This document shows, piece by piece, positions 1-16,046 of a stretch of DNA of 64,000 bases. The notes beneath the pieces are model-generated. The model did no database searches and was not told the origin of the DNA. It worked only from the letters and a program-made list of their open reading frames with translations. Both the position numbers and the translations under genes were made by a program. Every line of letters starts with the position of its first letter. Position 1 is the first letter of the stretch. Source of the DNA: Diphasiastrum complanatum (taxonomy: Eukaryota; Streptophyta; Lycopodiopsida; Lycopodiales; Lycopodiaceae); the NCBI GenBank assembly GCA_029204225.1, contig CM055109.1, positions 39,789,791-39,853,790 on the forward strand, in the 5' to 3' direction.

Positions 1-2950
1 TCCTGTCGTACTAGCACCTGTCACCTGTAGATCCGCTGCTACACCACTGGTCACTAAATCAGGTCCCTGACCATGGCCTGCACCTATAACCAAGATGCCC
101 TCACGTCCAAACATATCATATAGATGTCCTCATATATCATCCAAGATCAACCATCTCGAACCAATGAGCGCTCCAAGCCTTATCCATGATGTATCTCCCA
201 AACAAAGCTATGCTCCAAGCTATTTTGCCCTGACATCCAGTCCAATAAGCCTTGAAAGCTGATCCCCATCCATTCCCCATGCTTTAAGCACAAGAGTCTA
301 CCAAGGACTCACTGAATGAATGTACAAAAATCTCACCATAGGCTATACCTGAGTAGCTCGCCCATCTCCCAAAGATACTGATGATGATTTGCCTCTCCTA
401 CATCTCATGCAGGCTCAACTTCCCATGCTTGACATCGCCAACTCTGATTTGACCAGTCTATAGGCCTCCCACCAAGGAGCCTATCTCACCAACACTGTAT
501 CCATCATAGCGTCCAATCCAAAGCAATGCAAACTAGATCCACTATCGTGATGAATAACTCACTCATGATCCACAACATATCAGATAGGATAGCTCCAGAA
601 CCCTGTACTTTGTACTATCTGATCATCAAGTACCCATTTCCCACTGATAGCTCCCCAAGAATCTGTCCACCTGTAGTGCAACTAGACTCCAACTGGATCT
701 AACCAAAAGCTACATCCTACTTACCAAATAATGATGGATAACTGATGCCAACCTGGAGACTACTTTGCATATAGCCATGCAGCTCACTTGATCACTTGCC
801 AAAGTATCAACTGTCACTCCCTGATTAACCATCTCCATCCTTGCTGGCTCACAACCATGGGCATGCTAGATTCACATCACCCCATAATGCACTCCATGCC
901 CTCAGGATATGTACCACCACTAGATACACTCCATGCCACCTACCTCCAAGTAGGCTTCACCCGTCCCTAGGTCACCACACATGATGCACCAGCTGAAGAA
1001 CATCATCTATCACTTGCTCCTATGAATGGTTTCAAGCCACTCCCTGGGAATACACTAAGATGTGAACTCCAAAGCCACCATCAAGTCCCTCACATGACTA
1101 TGCATGCCAATATCCCTCCAAGTGGACATGTGAGATCTTCCATGGCCCAAACCAAATGATCTGCACTCTGTCATCACTGGAATCTGCATTTCTGATGCAA
1201 TATCGATATGGAAAATTGACTTGACTTACCCATAATAGGCAATTGAAGTGTATTTCTTTGATGACAATCCTGATACAGCTCCATAATTAAAATGGCTTGA
1301 ACAAAATCGACTTATCGAGACTGCAAAACTGCATAACATCACACTTACTACTCTCCAAGAGCATCCAAAGTGTGATCATTGACCCGTTCTTCATCCTCTG
1401 CATCCCACACACAACTCGTCCAATGCAAGTCTGCTATCTTGCCCAATGGCTTCCAACTAGCACCACCTCGCACTTCCATCACCCGTGACCATCAAAATTT
1501 GTGTACCTCCAAGCTAGCCTACATTTCTCTCCGAAAGAAAAATTTCCAAGCTATAGATGTGTGTGTCACTACAGCTATCACCTGACTCGACAATGCCACT
1601 GCCGATCATGCTTGTGAGAGCGTTCCTCCAAAATGCCAACTGACATTGGTCGGTTTGAACCCCAAGAGTTGAACCTAATCATGAAAAGTTTTCACCCATA
1701 ACTGGCATATCATGCCTACCTCTCACCTGTGATTGTTTGCCCTTTCAAAATTGTCGCCAATGATGAGTTGTCATGCTGCCAAGCTGCACTTTCGTCGCCA
1801 ATACTAGCTTTCTCCACACAATTCCGTTACCATTCGCTCCCATACTACATTTACTGCTTCCAAACACCTTGGTACCCTGTCAAGAGTAAGTTCCATTTGG
1901 GCGCACGTGACCTTCATCACGACCCTCCTCCTCCTTCCTTCACGACCATCTCTCCCTTGGACATAACTAGGGTTTTTTGGTCGTTATGGCAACCCCCAAA
2001 CAGTCTGATCTGGCTCTTCCATTTGACTATGGCTATCCATGGCCTCCTACAGGTTTCTTCGAGCTACTAGCGTACCTAGCTGTAGCCATTTACAGCTCCA
2101 AAAAAGTTTGCCCACATACCAAGATCCAAAGTTTTCCATGTAGAAACCCTAGCCATGAGAAGAAGAAAAAGTTTCTTGGGCTTTACTCAGGCTTCCTCTG
2201 AGCTTTCACTTGTAGTTGTCTTCCTCACTGAGGTCACCCTACCTCTAGTGTTTTGATGCAATTTACAGCTTGACTTCCCAGAAATCCGTCAACACCCCTC
2301 AAAACTAGAGATTTTCCAAATGTCCTCCATTTTCAACCAAATTTATTCCTGTAAATTGCCATGGATCTCCATCACTACTCTTTCCATTCTCATGCAAGCC
2401 CCGTTGTGCCAAACGGCTATCCACACAGTGAATTAAGAAGCCACCATCAATGATTTCCCCAAAATCACCGAAACTGCAAGATTTTTCATGAATTCTCTCC
2501 GGAATCCACCTACGACGATCATTATGATCTTCCCTGAAGCTCCGATCGAAGGAACTTTGTTGTCTCCTGCCATCTGAACTGCCGATATCCCATATGGAGT
2601 CCTCTCTCCTGAGATGGTCTGAGTGTTATTTTTCTTGGTGAAAGACACATATAATCTAGTGCAGTATGTAGACCACATCACACAATCGCCATAGCCACAA
2701 TGGCACATCAAAAGTTATTAGATTACAAAGAAACATTGTACATATAGAGTATTCACAAACTACATGAAAAGGCAGGTGTCCTAAAATTATTGGCCTACCA
2801 CCTGTCAAACTAAGGTCGGGCCTAGTATGGCCAAATTCGACTGACAAACTTGGGACATGCCCCCAAGTATAGCATACACTATATATAACTTTGTACATGC
2901 TAACTTTTCCTACATGTGGCTACTTGGCTAACCCAAGTAGCTGGCTACGA
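1..2950. other. Unassigned non-coding region, C-rich on the plus strand
   Basis: No retroelement domain, RNA gene or convincing host ORF is visible. The longest open frames are about 110 codons with no recognisable motif. The plus strand is visibly rich in C and poor in G over roughly the first 1.6 kb. Two telo-box-like words occur, TAGGGTTT near 1969 and AAACCCTA near 2143; in plants these often sit in promoters or 5' leaders, but no gene follows here. It may be an old repeat or a diverged LTR. Confidence 0.4.
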
Positions 2951-6892
<3,942 letters not shown>

Positions 6893-7261
6893 ATGTGGGT
6901 CAACAAGAAGCAGACCATTGTGGCTTAGTCATCCTACGAAGTAGAGTACGTTGCATCAACAAAGATGGCCAACAAAATAATCTGGCTCAAGCAGTTCCTA
7001 GAAAAATTGGGCGAAACAAGGAACGAGCCTCTAGTTTTGTAGATGGATAATACATCTGCAATACATCTGATAAAAGATCATGTGTTTTACTCAAGGACGA
7101 AACACATCGCAATCAAGTACCACTTAATCAGGGATCTGATTGAGAAGAAGCTGCTGCAGACCACCTTCGTCAGAACGAAAGACATGGTTGCTGACATCTT
7201 CACAAAAGCCCTAGACAAAGGACTTTTTGAGAGACAGAGGGGCAGTCTTGGAGTCGTGTAG
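6893..7261 (+). pseudogene. Copia RNase H C-terminal fragment (3' end of a copia element)
   Basis: The translated plus strand gives the end of a Ty1/copia polyprotein: a WVNKKQTIVA segment, a DNTSAIHL motif and the typical tail with ADIFTKAL followed by a stop. RNase H removes the RNA template during reverse transcription. Two in-frame TAGs (after TIVA and before MDNTSAIHL) and the loss of everything upstream, where CT-array sequence takes over directly, make it a fragment. A polypurine tract and a partial LTR follow in the correct order. It appears to belong to the same family as copia B (24356-32184). Confidence 0.85.
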
Positions 7262-7269
7262 CTATCATG

Positions 7270-7283
7270 CTTTGAGAGGGAGC
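7270..7283 (+). other. Polypurine tract
   Basis: TTTGAGAGGGAGC immediately before the LTR start (TGAAGAAA), just after the pol stop codon. This is the expected site of plus-strand DNA priming. Confidence 0.7.
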
Positions 7284-7875
7284 TGAAGAAACAAAGTGTT
7301 TCTACTATGAAAGCTTTGATAGCTTTCAGCCCTCGCTCTGACAAAAAAGTCTGCGAACATGAAAGTCAAATGACACGTAGCAAAAAAATGTTCACGAACA
7401 TCCTAACGAGAGGACACGAATGCGAAAGATTCGCGAAAGAGAATTTTTTGTGGTACAGCAGGAGAAATTCAGACGACGCGAAAGTCAAAAGACACGATAC
7501 GATACAAAAATTGTCACGACATTCTTTTCTGCCCTCAAGCTCCAAAAAGGATCGACAAGATCATGCAAGTACCCAGAAGTACAGATATCTGATCTGATAG
7601 CATGACATCAGCAGATACACTCTAGGTCGTGACTAATCTACCACTCTTGTGATTCATGATTAGTTGTACATGTTTAATCACTCTAATCTAGAAGTTACAC
7701 GATGCGACTATATACTTTTTGAATAATACTTGGTAAGCAAGAAGATGAAAATACTAAATACGAGTCCACCTGCGTTCGAGACAATTTTTCTACATAGGAT
7801 ATGTAGATCCACAAGTCCACTAGTAAGCGAGACATTACTTGTGGGAGAACTATATTTCTCTCACACCAATGCAGA
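7284..7875 (+). repeat. Partial 3' LTR, copia B family
   Basis: Starts with TGAAGAAA and aligns by eye over about 590 bp with 24356-24960, sharing for example AAGCTTTGATAGCTTTCAG and GCATGACATCAGCAGATAC. Similarity stops near 7875, after TTTCTCTCACACCAA, while the other copy continues. Divergence is well above 10%, so the two copies are probably from different insertions. Confidence 0.75.
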
Positions 7876-7924
7876 AAATGAGAAGAAATCCTGAAATGCA
7901 CCTCAAACAGGATCTATGGTAAAG

Positions 7925-9277
7925 GTGTCTTTGTAGTATCATCATAAATGGCTACCATTGACTAAGGTGTCAAGGGTGATGCCTTCTAGCGTCTCTAATT
8001 GCACGACACCATTTGTAAGAATCTTCTGGACAACATAAGGACCTTGGCTACGGAATTTCAATTTGCCTAGATGGACTTTGGAGGATATGTAAAGTAAAAC
8101 TTTATCACCATCATGAATATCCTTAGTCTGGACATGACGATCATGCCAGGCCTTCCTGTCGTCATTTGTGGACTAACTGTGCATGGTAGAATATAATTCA
8201 CATAGTTTTGTCAACGTGAAAATTCAATTATGAACTTGGGGTTGATAAGCATTATCATCACACCAGTCATTGACAAAAGCTAAAGTGACGCGTAAGGATT
8301 GGCATAACAACCTCTTGGCCATATACGAGCTCAAAAGGTGTTTTCCAATCTATGGCTCGCTTTGGCATTGTACGATAGGCCCAAATAACAAAGAATAACT
8401 TCGTTTCCCATTCTGATCAACTGGTTTCTATTATCTTGGTTAAGATTTTACAAATCGTTTTATTAGTAGACTCAGCTAGTCCATCGCATCTAGGATAGTA
8501 CGGGGTATTCTTTTGGTGGATAACGAAGTAATGAGTTAGTAAACTGTTGATTACTTCATCAAAGAAGTGAGAACCTCAATCATTGACAAGCTCTATTGGA
8601 CAACCAAATCTAGTGATGATGTTTTCATAGAGGAAGTGTGCTACAGACTTTGCGTCGGCTTTATGTGTTGCTCTAGTCTTTATCCACTTTGTTGCATAAT
8701 CGGTGGCAATCAAGATATATCGTGATTGTGTGCCATGTGTTGCTGGACTAATTGGTCGAACAAAATCAATGCCCCATTTGTGAAAAGCTTTGCTTTCAAG
8801 TATTGGAGTAAGGAGATTGTGATCAGCTTTTTTGGTATTCTTTGTGTGTTGGCGAATGTCACAAACTTTTACATAAGTGTAAGTGTCTTTGAAAAGGGTT
8901 GGCCACCAAAATCCAACTAAAAGAATTGAACTAGCAGTAGCATCAGAGGAGAAATGTCCACCCCCCATACCCTCATATGTCAAGGCAATAATCTGTCGGA
9001 TTTCAGACTCATGGGCACAACGACGTGTAATACCATCAACACCTAACTTATATAGTTGTCCCGCAATAAGATGCTCTGGCAAAGATTTCATAATATGTTT
9101 GATTTTTTGCAGTTTGGTCAACTGAAGATCGATCTCCCTAGTGGCTAGATATCTAGTGATATCATCTGCCCATAACGGAGTCGCATCTATATAAAATAGA
9201 CACGCATCTAGCAACTCAGCATTGATTGGCTCAACAGATGCTTCAGCATTAGGTAATCGTGAAAGATGATCAACCAA
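7925..9277 (-). pseudogene. Gyp1 integrase (zinc finger, core and C-terminus)
   Basis: Integrase inserts the cDNA into the genome. Visible in order: the end of RNase H with a DHLSR motif, an HHCC-like zinc finger, the catalytic core (GIDFVRPI, the VND segment, and an AESTNK segment that should hold the glutamate) and a C-terminal barrel ending near 7940 with LEGITLDTLVNGS. Oddities: the first zinc-binding His is Tyr (TYEGMGGGHF, against SHEGMGGGHF in Gyp2), the last Cys is Arg (CDIRQ instead of CDICQ), and a stop follows VND at 8576. Several further stops lie downstream. Confidence 0.8.
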
Positions 9278-9738
9278 AAAATGTTGTGATCCCTTTCAAA
9301 TAACAACTCAAAGTTGAATTCTAAAAGAATCAACAACCACCCTGCAATTTGTCCAATTTTGCAGGGTTTATTCAATAGGTAAAGAAGAGCATGATGGTCG
9401 GTATAGAAAACAAAAACCTGGCCTAGCAAATAATGTCAAAACTGTTGAACAACATAGACCATTGCTAGTGCTCCTTGATCTATTGTGAAATAGTTAACCT
9501 CAGCTGAAACAAGTTGACGGCTCTGGAAACGGATTGGAAAATCCTTTCTATATTCTTCGGGTTGCGTTAAAACAACACCAATAGCATACTTACTAGCGTC
9601 TGTATGCACATGGAATTCCTTAGTATAATCGGGCACGCGAAGAATGGGTGCGGTAACTAAAGCCTGTATACGATCTTCAAAGGCTTTAATCCTGTCTTCT
9701 GTCCACCTTGGGTCGGTATTGTTTGATATACTAACCAC
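9208..9738 (-). pseudogene. Gyp1 RNase H domain, frameshifted
   Basis: Two overlapping frames carry a gypsy RNase H: FHVHTDASKYAIGVVLTQP with the first catalytic Asp (9738-9436), then FYTDHHALLYLLNKP (9429-9208). A stop and frame change lie near 9430. The same segment is present in Gyp2, where FHVHTDALKYAVGAVLTQP is the counterpart. Confidence 0.8.
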
Positions 9739-10811
9739 GCTTTATCAGCGTAGTGTATTATAAAAATTCGATAATAACCTGTGTGGCCTAGAAAGATGTA
9801 AATTTCTTTCACTGTGCTAGGTTTCAAGAATGACTCTGATCTTTTCAGGATCAGTGGAGATACCATTTCGAGAAATAATATGGCCCAGTACCACACCATG
9901 GGTAATCCAGATCTGTCGGGATTCAATGAAATTTCAAACTTTCGACAGCGAATGAACACTTGTTTAAGGGCATCGAGATGCTTATCTTGAGAGGAATGCA
10001 CACCAAGATCATTGAGATAAATCTCTAGATTCTTGTGCAACAAATCCTTGAAAGCTCGTTGCATCATCATTTGAAATGTGAATGGGGCATTGTACAGACC
10101 GAATGGCATAACGTTATGTGCAAAGTTACCAAACTCTGTAACAAAAGTCGTTTTGAAACGATCTTCAGGAGCAATTTGGACTAAGAAATAGCCACTAAAA
10201 CCATCGAGGAAGCTAAAAGCTTCAGCTCCTGCCATATCTTTGAGGATTTGTGTAGTCAGAGATAAGGGAAAATGATCCTTCTTTGTTTTATCATTAAGTT
10301 TATTTAAATCCACACAGATACGGAGTTTACCATTTTTCTTTGGCACCCCCACAATTTGTGATACCCAACTAGTATGTTCGATTTCATAAATGAAACTAGC
10401 ATCGAGAAGCTTTTGAATATCTTCTCGTATCTTCTCGCGATATGTAGGATTGGTACGATAAGGTTTTGCTCTGACAGGTATGGCACCATCCTGCAATGGG
10501 ACTGTATGGACTTCAACGTCAGGAGGAACCCCTTTCATCTCTTTATAATTCCATGCAAACACATCTCTGTATTTGCGCAATAACTGTTCCAAGTCCCGTA
10601 ATTGGGTTGGACTCAGGTGGGCTCCTACATGTATGATACAGTCGATGTCTTCATCATCATCCTTTAGATTAAGAGGTATGGTCTTTGCAGGTCCTTCAAA
10701 AGAAGTGGATGACGGTTGAGGCTCCCATTTTGGCTTAACCATAATGATGATGACATCATCAGTGATGTAAACCTTAAAAATGTTGGGGAACATCATAAAG
10801 TGGATCATCAA
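9657..10811 (-). pseudogene. Gyp1 reverse transcriptase, catalytic box mutated
   Basis: A 384-codon open frame with the gypsy RT blocks: VPKKNGKLRICVDLNKLN (about residues 156-173), AFSFLDGFSGY with the first catalytic Asp (about 198-208), VMPFGLYNAPFTFQ (about 234-247), and the active-site box at about 265-268. The box reads YLND where gypsy enzymes have YLDD or FLDD, so one of the paired catalytic aspartates has become Asn. The thumb region after about residue 300 is garbled by frameshift. It is a family-typical length but very probably inactive. Confidence 0.85.
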
Positions 10812-10911
10812 CTACCTCGTATGGGATCTTAGGAATATCCTCTACAGATTTACTTGTAGATGATGATGCTTGACTAGGACTTTTCTGATTTTGAATCAAA
10901 GATTTGATTGG

Positions 10912-11976
10912 CTATTTCAGCTTGTCATGCATTTGGAATTGCTTATCAGTCAATCGTACGTCAACCCTTGATTTGTTTGTTAGCATGCAAGACATTTGTG
11001 GATTGGTAATAGTAGGCATGCATGAATGTTTTGGAGTTTTTTCACGAACTAAGTCTTCGTCAATGGTGTTCAAGATTTCATCATTATGTACGTCCCATTG
11101 ATAGACTTTGAGTTTGGTTCGGTATACACAAGTGTGGACTGGTTGTGGATGTTGCACACAAGCCAATGGTGATGGAGGCTTAATCTCTTCTGGTATATGA
11201 TGCTTTCCTAATGGCTCAGGATCCAGAAAGTGAATTAGCTAGTCATCAGATAACTCACGTTCTCCCTCAGTAAGAACTCCATCCTCATTGGTGGACATGT
11301 CTGTAACAAAGACATTTTCAGGCATCCACTCATTTACAGAGAGTGGCATTGACACAATCGATGGTCGCTAAGGCATGTTCCCAATTGATGATATCGGTAC
11401 TCTACAAGTAATGACCCTTTATGGTGGAATCGATACTATCGGGGCCATCAAAGGTAGTTGGGGACCAATCATCTTCAACGGGTGCAACATTTATCTTTCC
11501 AGTGGCATCGATAGAGATTCTTCTATCTCTATTGCCAAAAACAATTTTATTTTTCTTCCAATCTTGAATCACTTCGGCCATTGTTAACCAAGGTGTTCCA
11601 AGAAGGAATTGATAGGTGTGCAATTCATCAAGAAAATCTAGTACGACACACTCTATGGTAAAAATCAAACTGGCAATTTTGATTGGAAAATTGCTTATGT
11701 GACCAACAGGTGTCGTCATTCGTTGGTCAGCAATACGTAATTTGTACTTAGGTTTTTCGAATGTGGATATTCCCATGTCTTTGCTAAGGACAGGACGATA
11801 ATATTCACGCCAGAGCCACTATCAAGAATGGCTTGTATGGATGGATAAGATTTATAATACACTAGTAAAGTAATGTTGTTACCTTTAGCAACACCTATAT
11901 AAAGTAAGCTCAACGTTTCTCGGATGTCTTGACTCATTTGGTACATCAGGCTGTTGGGAGCTATGCAATATGGCAT
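10912..11976 (-). pseudogene. Gyp1 aspartic protease and linker to RT
   Basis: The protease cleaves the Gag-Pol precursor. The frame at 11976-11716 holds the active-site segment AILDSGSGVNII (catalytic Asp in DSG). The next frame (11776-11402) holds the second half, with QFLLGTPWL, the flap/second-lobe signature of gypsy proteases. A frame change joins them. 11166-10912 is the poorly conserved linker to RT. Confidence 0.75.
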
Positions 11977-12088
11977 CCCGTAGGGGTTTGAAAAACTTGA
12001 TGGCCATGTAGAAGGGCATGGTGATTTGAGCTTGTAAGAGATCGGAAAGAACCTCTATTTGTCATGGTGGTTGCCCCTGCGTAGGTAA

Positions 12089-13239
12089 CTAGGTGGATGG
12101 CGGAGTAGAAATTCTAGCTTCAGCTCTATCAAACTCATCTCTGAACTGATGGTATTGCTTTTGAGCTTCTATAGGGTCAGGGTAAGATTGTGGAATCATG
12201 GAAGTATTAGCAGGAGGGTGTGGATGTGATGGGTCCTTGTTCTCATCTAAGGTCTGATGTTGCACGCGTGTGACAACATACAACGGCTCTTCCGATACCC
12301 TACGTGCTAGAAGAGCCTTTTTGGTTTGGTTAGGACAATTTTTATAGCAATGCTTCTTGATACCATCAACACACTCAGCTACAAACTCATATCGAAGTCG
12401 ACATTCACTCTGAAAGTGAGTGGTTTCTCCGCAGCCAAAACATCTCTTTTGAAGTGCTGAAGGGAAATAAGCATTTTGATCACCTTCAGTAGATGATTTT
12501 TCTGGATAATATTGCTCATTAGGAGAAGACGTAGATGTCTCATCTATGTATGTGACAGGATGGCCATCATCATAAGTAGTGTCATAGGCTAGTGTGTCAT
12601 AGGAGGTATTATGCACTACATGGGCTTGAACTGGAGGTCGGTTCTGTTGGTTTGGCCTGTTGGGTGGGGCAGATCCTCTTGGACCTGGAAGTGCCAAGTG
12701 TTGTTGTTGTGGAGGTAGTTGTTGTCTAGGTAATTCCTGGACTTGGACTGGTGTCATATAACGTGGGTGTATGGTGCTTGTGGGTGTGCGCATGGGGCAT
12801 ATTGCTGAGGTCGAGAGTATTGCATGTTGCATGGGTTGTATCTACAACTAGATGTGGTATGGGTGGTCGTATCACACAGTATATAGTGTTGTGGTTCGTA
12901 AGGACGGTGTAATGGGCACTCATTATCGGTATGTGGACCACGACATTGTGGACACCAGGTGTCTTCTCATCGATGGATAGTGTTACCGGACAGCAATTGC
13001 CCTGGCAACTGACTTTGGAAAGATTTCAAGGCGTGTTGAAACTCTTTGTTGAGTTTCTCCATTTGTTGTTGATGTTGTTGATTCATCAACTTAAACTGAG
13101 ATTTCCAGACCTGGTCGGAATCTCGGGGGTCACTTGGATGGTTATTAGAAAAACGACAATTTGCAAATAAAGCAATTTGCATGCCACTAGATTGGTAATT
13201 TTTAACCTCAAAATTGACAAATTCTGTGTAATATGACAT
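12089..13239 (-). pseudogene. Gyp1 gag C-terminal half with zinc knuckles
   Basis: Capsid/nucleocapsid remnant. From the right there is a Gln-rich helical stretch (MNQQHQQQMEKLNKEF), then CCHC motifs CPQCRGPHTDNEC (CX2CX3HX4C), a degenerate CDTTTHTTSSC, CFGCGETTHFQSEC (CX2CX4HX4C) and a degenerate fourth near CVDGIKKHCYKNC. A Pro/Gln-rich linker lies between them. The arrangement mirrors the Gyp2 gag. The capsid N-terminal region is missing, and a frame change separates the 12967-13239 and 12089-12832 segments. Confidence 0.75.
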
Positions 13240-13240
13240 T

Positions 13241-13530
13241 ACTAAGCATAAATACTATACTTTCAATTGAAATGAAAGTGCAACAACAACTAGTAGTGTG
13301 CATTGTTATGTATTAAGTACCAAAAGTAAATGTGATGTTTTTTGTACAACTGTCATGCATGAACATATTAAAGAATGTGCAAAAACAAAAGTTTGTTTCT
13401 CCTTGTAAAATACAAAGTTGGATAAAATGGATATGAAAGTGAAGAGATTTATTTGCTTATGAGTATAGGTAGAAACAAGACAGTGAAATGCGACAAAAAC
13501 TATTGTTGAGAGATTTGAACAAATAGTTTC
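13241..13530. other. Unassigned 290 bp between Gyp1 and the copia A LTR
   Basis: AT-rich with no recognisable domain. It may be diverged upstream Gyp1 sequence or an older remnant. Its left neighbour is the gag C-terminus of Gyp1 and its right edge is the clear LTR start TGTTAAGAATTT. Confidence 0.4.
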
Positions 13531-14424
13531 TGTTAAGAATTTATTAAGGAGAATATGTGATAGACTATTTTGTAGTCTACGAAATTATTAGTCAAACAAT
13601 GGTCTAACGACACGTAACAATTGTCAAATATAGATTTGAAATTATTGAATGAAGATTCAAATGTGATTTTAATCATAAAAATCACTACTGAATACTGTGT
13701 ACTAACTTTTGGTCAGTTTTTTGTTTTTATATAAGCTTATCTACGTTAGACAAGTAAATTTTGAACGTGGCATGACCTTTGTGATTCAAAATAGTCCTAG
13801 TACAATAGAAATCGCCCTATCTCTGCTTTACAAAACTTGTTTTGGATCATTCATAAAAAATTATGGATAAAAATGTGAAAGCCTTCATAAAGTCTTGTAA
13901 AAAGTAAACTGATGATTGAATCTCATTCATGTGAGATAAGTATTGATGTTTGAATTTCATTTACATACTAGTAGAATAGTACTATTGAAATGAATCAAAT
14001 AGAAACATTAGATATTCAATGTACGATGGATTTCATGAAAGAAATCTTCATTTTCTTGAAAATATAAAGGAAATAGAAGAATGTGAGAGAAACTCAAATG
14101 TATTGAGCATCTAAATGAAGTCTATAACTTCAGTAGAGCGATTTATAGATCTGAATCTTTCTCCATTCAGTTTTTTGATCATTCTCCACTCAAAAACTAT
14201 TAGTTCTTCTAATAGACTGCGCACAGAAAAATTTCTCCTCTCTATGTTCACTCTCTCTCTAGGAGTGTTCTTCAAAAAGTAGATCCTACTGTCTATTTAA
14301 AAAGAAATTAGAAAAACCTAGAAGCTAAACATTCTAGATTATTCTACTCTAATAGGAATTTCTAGAATCTTCTACCACTATGTAAAGTTAACATAGAGTG
14401 TATTATTAAGTAGGACCCATAAAT
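13531..14424 (-). repeat. Copia A 3' LTR, 5' part deleted
   Basis: Aligns by eye with 18947-19820, sharing for example AGACTATTTTGTAGTCTAC and CTCTCTCTAGGAGTGTTCTTC. On the minus strand it ends ...CTTAACA, as expected. Its beginning is missing: LTR similarity stops at about 14424 and runs directly into RNase H, so the polypurine tract and LTR start have been lost in one deletion. Confidence 0.8.
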
Positions 14425-15190
14425 TGAATTCAATGTGATGATATCTCATAGCAATATGTTTGGTTCGAGCATGATACATCGGATCCTTTGTCAAGTGAAT
14501 TGCTGAAGTATTGTCCATTAGAAATATACTTGGTTCATCTTGAATGATGCCCAAACTTTCAAACATATATCTGATCTATATCACTTCATTTGCCACCTTA
14601 GATGCAGCAATGTATTCAGATTCACAAGATGATTGAGCAACTATTGATTGCTTCTTACATGTCCAACTAATAGCACCTCCTGCTATAATGTTGCATCCTC
14701 CAGTCAAGCTTTTAGAGTCTTCTTTGAAGGTCAGCCAACTGGCATCACTATAGGATAGAAGAATGAAATTTTCATTCTTTGAATATTTTATCCCATAGTC
14801 ATTTGTGTATTTCAGGTACTGTAATATTCTCTTAGCTGCTCTCCAATGTTTTATTCCTGAATTAGAACAATATTGACTAAGAGTGAATACTCCATATGCT
14901 ATATCTGGATGTGTAAAAATAGCAAGATACATTAATCATCCAATAAGAGTGTGATAAGGATATTTCTTCATGTCTTCTTTTTCTTCATTCGATATCGGAC
15001 AATCCTCCTTGGAAATAATAGCTTTAACAAGTACTGGTGTAGCTTTGTCTTTACATTCTTCCATTTGAAAGTTCTTCAACAGCTTCTTAATATATCTTTG
15101 TTGATGTACGTAGATACTTCCATTCATTTTGTCTCTTTCAATTTGTATTCCCAAGTAGCATTTTGCCTCTCCAAAATCAGTATTATCAAA
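14425..15190 (-). pseudogene. Copia A RT end and RNase H
   Basis: Reading leftward on the minus strand: the RT tail with CYLGIQIERDKMNGSI, then the connection to RNase H (HPDIAYGVFTLSQYCS), the RNase H Asp segment SYSDASW, SCESEYIAAS, and DNTSAIHLTKDP with HIAMRYHHI. The protein stops there; the usual 40-50 codon tail ending in ADxxTKxL is missing because LTR sequence follows immediately. Frame changes near 14935 and 14570. Confidence 0.82.
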
Positions 15191-16046
15191 TAGAGAAGAT
15201 ATCTCCCTCTTAACCTATAAAATATCCTCATTCCTCTTGGAAATAATAAGTCATCAACATACACAACAATTATAACAAGTTCTTCATTAATGATTTTTAT
15301 ATAGACATTAGAATCAGCTCCTCTAGGGTTAAAACCAAGATACTCAATGCTTGGTCCTTCTTATACCAGGCCCTGGCTGATTGCTTTAATCCATATATAC
15401 TTCTTTTCATTTTGCAGGCATAGGAAGGAAACTTTTCTGAAATGAAACCAACAGGATGCTCCATGTAGATATCTTCTTCTAAATCTGCATAGTCTTTTCA
15501 TCTACTTGGTGAACTTCATAATTAAAGTATGCTGCAAGAGCAAGAAGTAGCCAAATACTTGTATGTTTCACTATAGGAGAGAAAGTTTACATGTAGTCTA
15601 TGCCACATTTTTGCAAAAATCCTTTAGCTACAAGTCTGGACTTATATCTTGCAATCTTATCATCCGATCCATATTTGTACCGGTATATCCATTTGCACTT
15701 GATTGCTTTTCTGTCTTCAGGTAAAGGTTGCAGCTCCCATACTTTGTTCTTTTCCATGGATTTCATCTCCTCTTTCATTGCTTCTTTCCACTTGTTTGTC
15801 TCTTGACACTCTATGGCTTTTTCATAATTCTATGGTTCAGTAGTAAAGCCACAAAATTCGTCAGCTATTAGATTATATTGTTGATCATACCTTTCTGGTT
15901 CCTTTCTTGTTCTTGTTGATCTTCTCGGTAATTCATCTGGGATCTGCATCTCTTTGAGACGTGTACTCTTACTTCTTGGTGATTGAACATGTTGTTGTTC
16001 ACCTTCTTGTAGATGCTGATCTTGTTGTTGGTTCATATTCTGAATT
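15191..16046 (-). pseudogene. Copia A RT N-terminal half and integrase-RT linker
   Basis: The linker has the typical basic motif RRSTRTRKEPERY near 15910. RT starts with EEMKSMEKNKVWELQPLP and KCKWIYRYKYG, RLVAKGF. The segment 15190-15590 still shows EEDIYMEHPVGF in shifted frames, but it contains several stops and frame changes. The start of this block (the ...SEYEPTTRS segment) is where the solo LTR interrupts the reading frame. Confidence 0.78.

Larger units (their letters stand above)
7876..13240 (-). mobile_element. Gyp1: truncated Ty3/gypsy element of the Gyp2 lineage
   Basis: Read on the minus strand this gives gag zinc knuckles, protease, RT, RNase H and integrase in Ty3/gypsy order. 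It matches Gyp2 (33863-45576) in domain layout, in the multi-knuckle gag and in the tail of pol (an L-x-G-x-T-x-D-x-L/P-x-NGS pattern). The gag N-terminus, 5' LTR and primer site are missing on the right, and everything after pol, including a 3' LTR, is missing on the left. All genes carry stops or frameshifts, so it is a dead copy. Confidence 0.85.

Noticed and set aside
1729-2070. 113-codon frame near telo-box words as a small gene
   Set aside because: The translation has no recognisable domain and no supporting signals beyond two short words that occur by chance.
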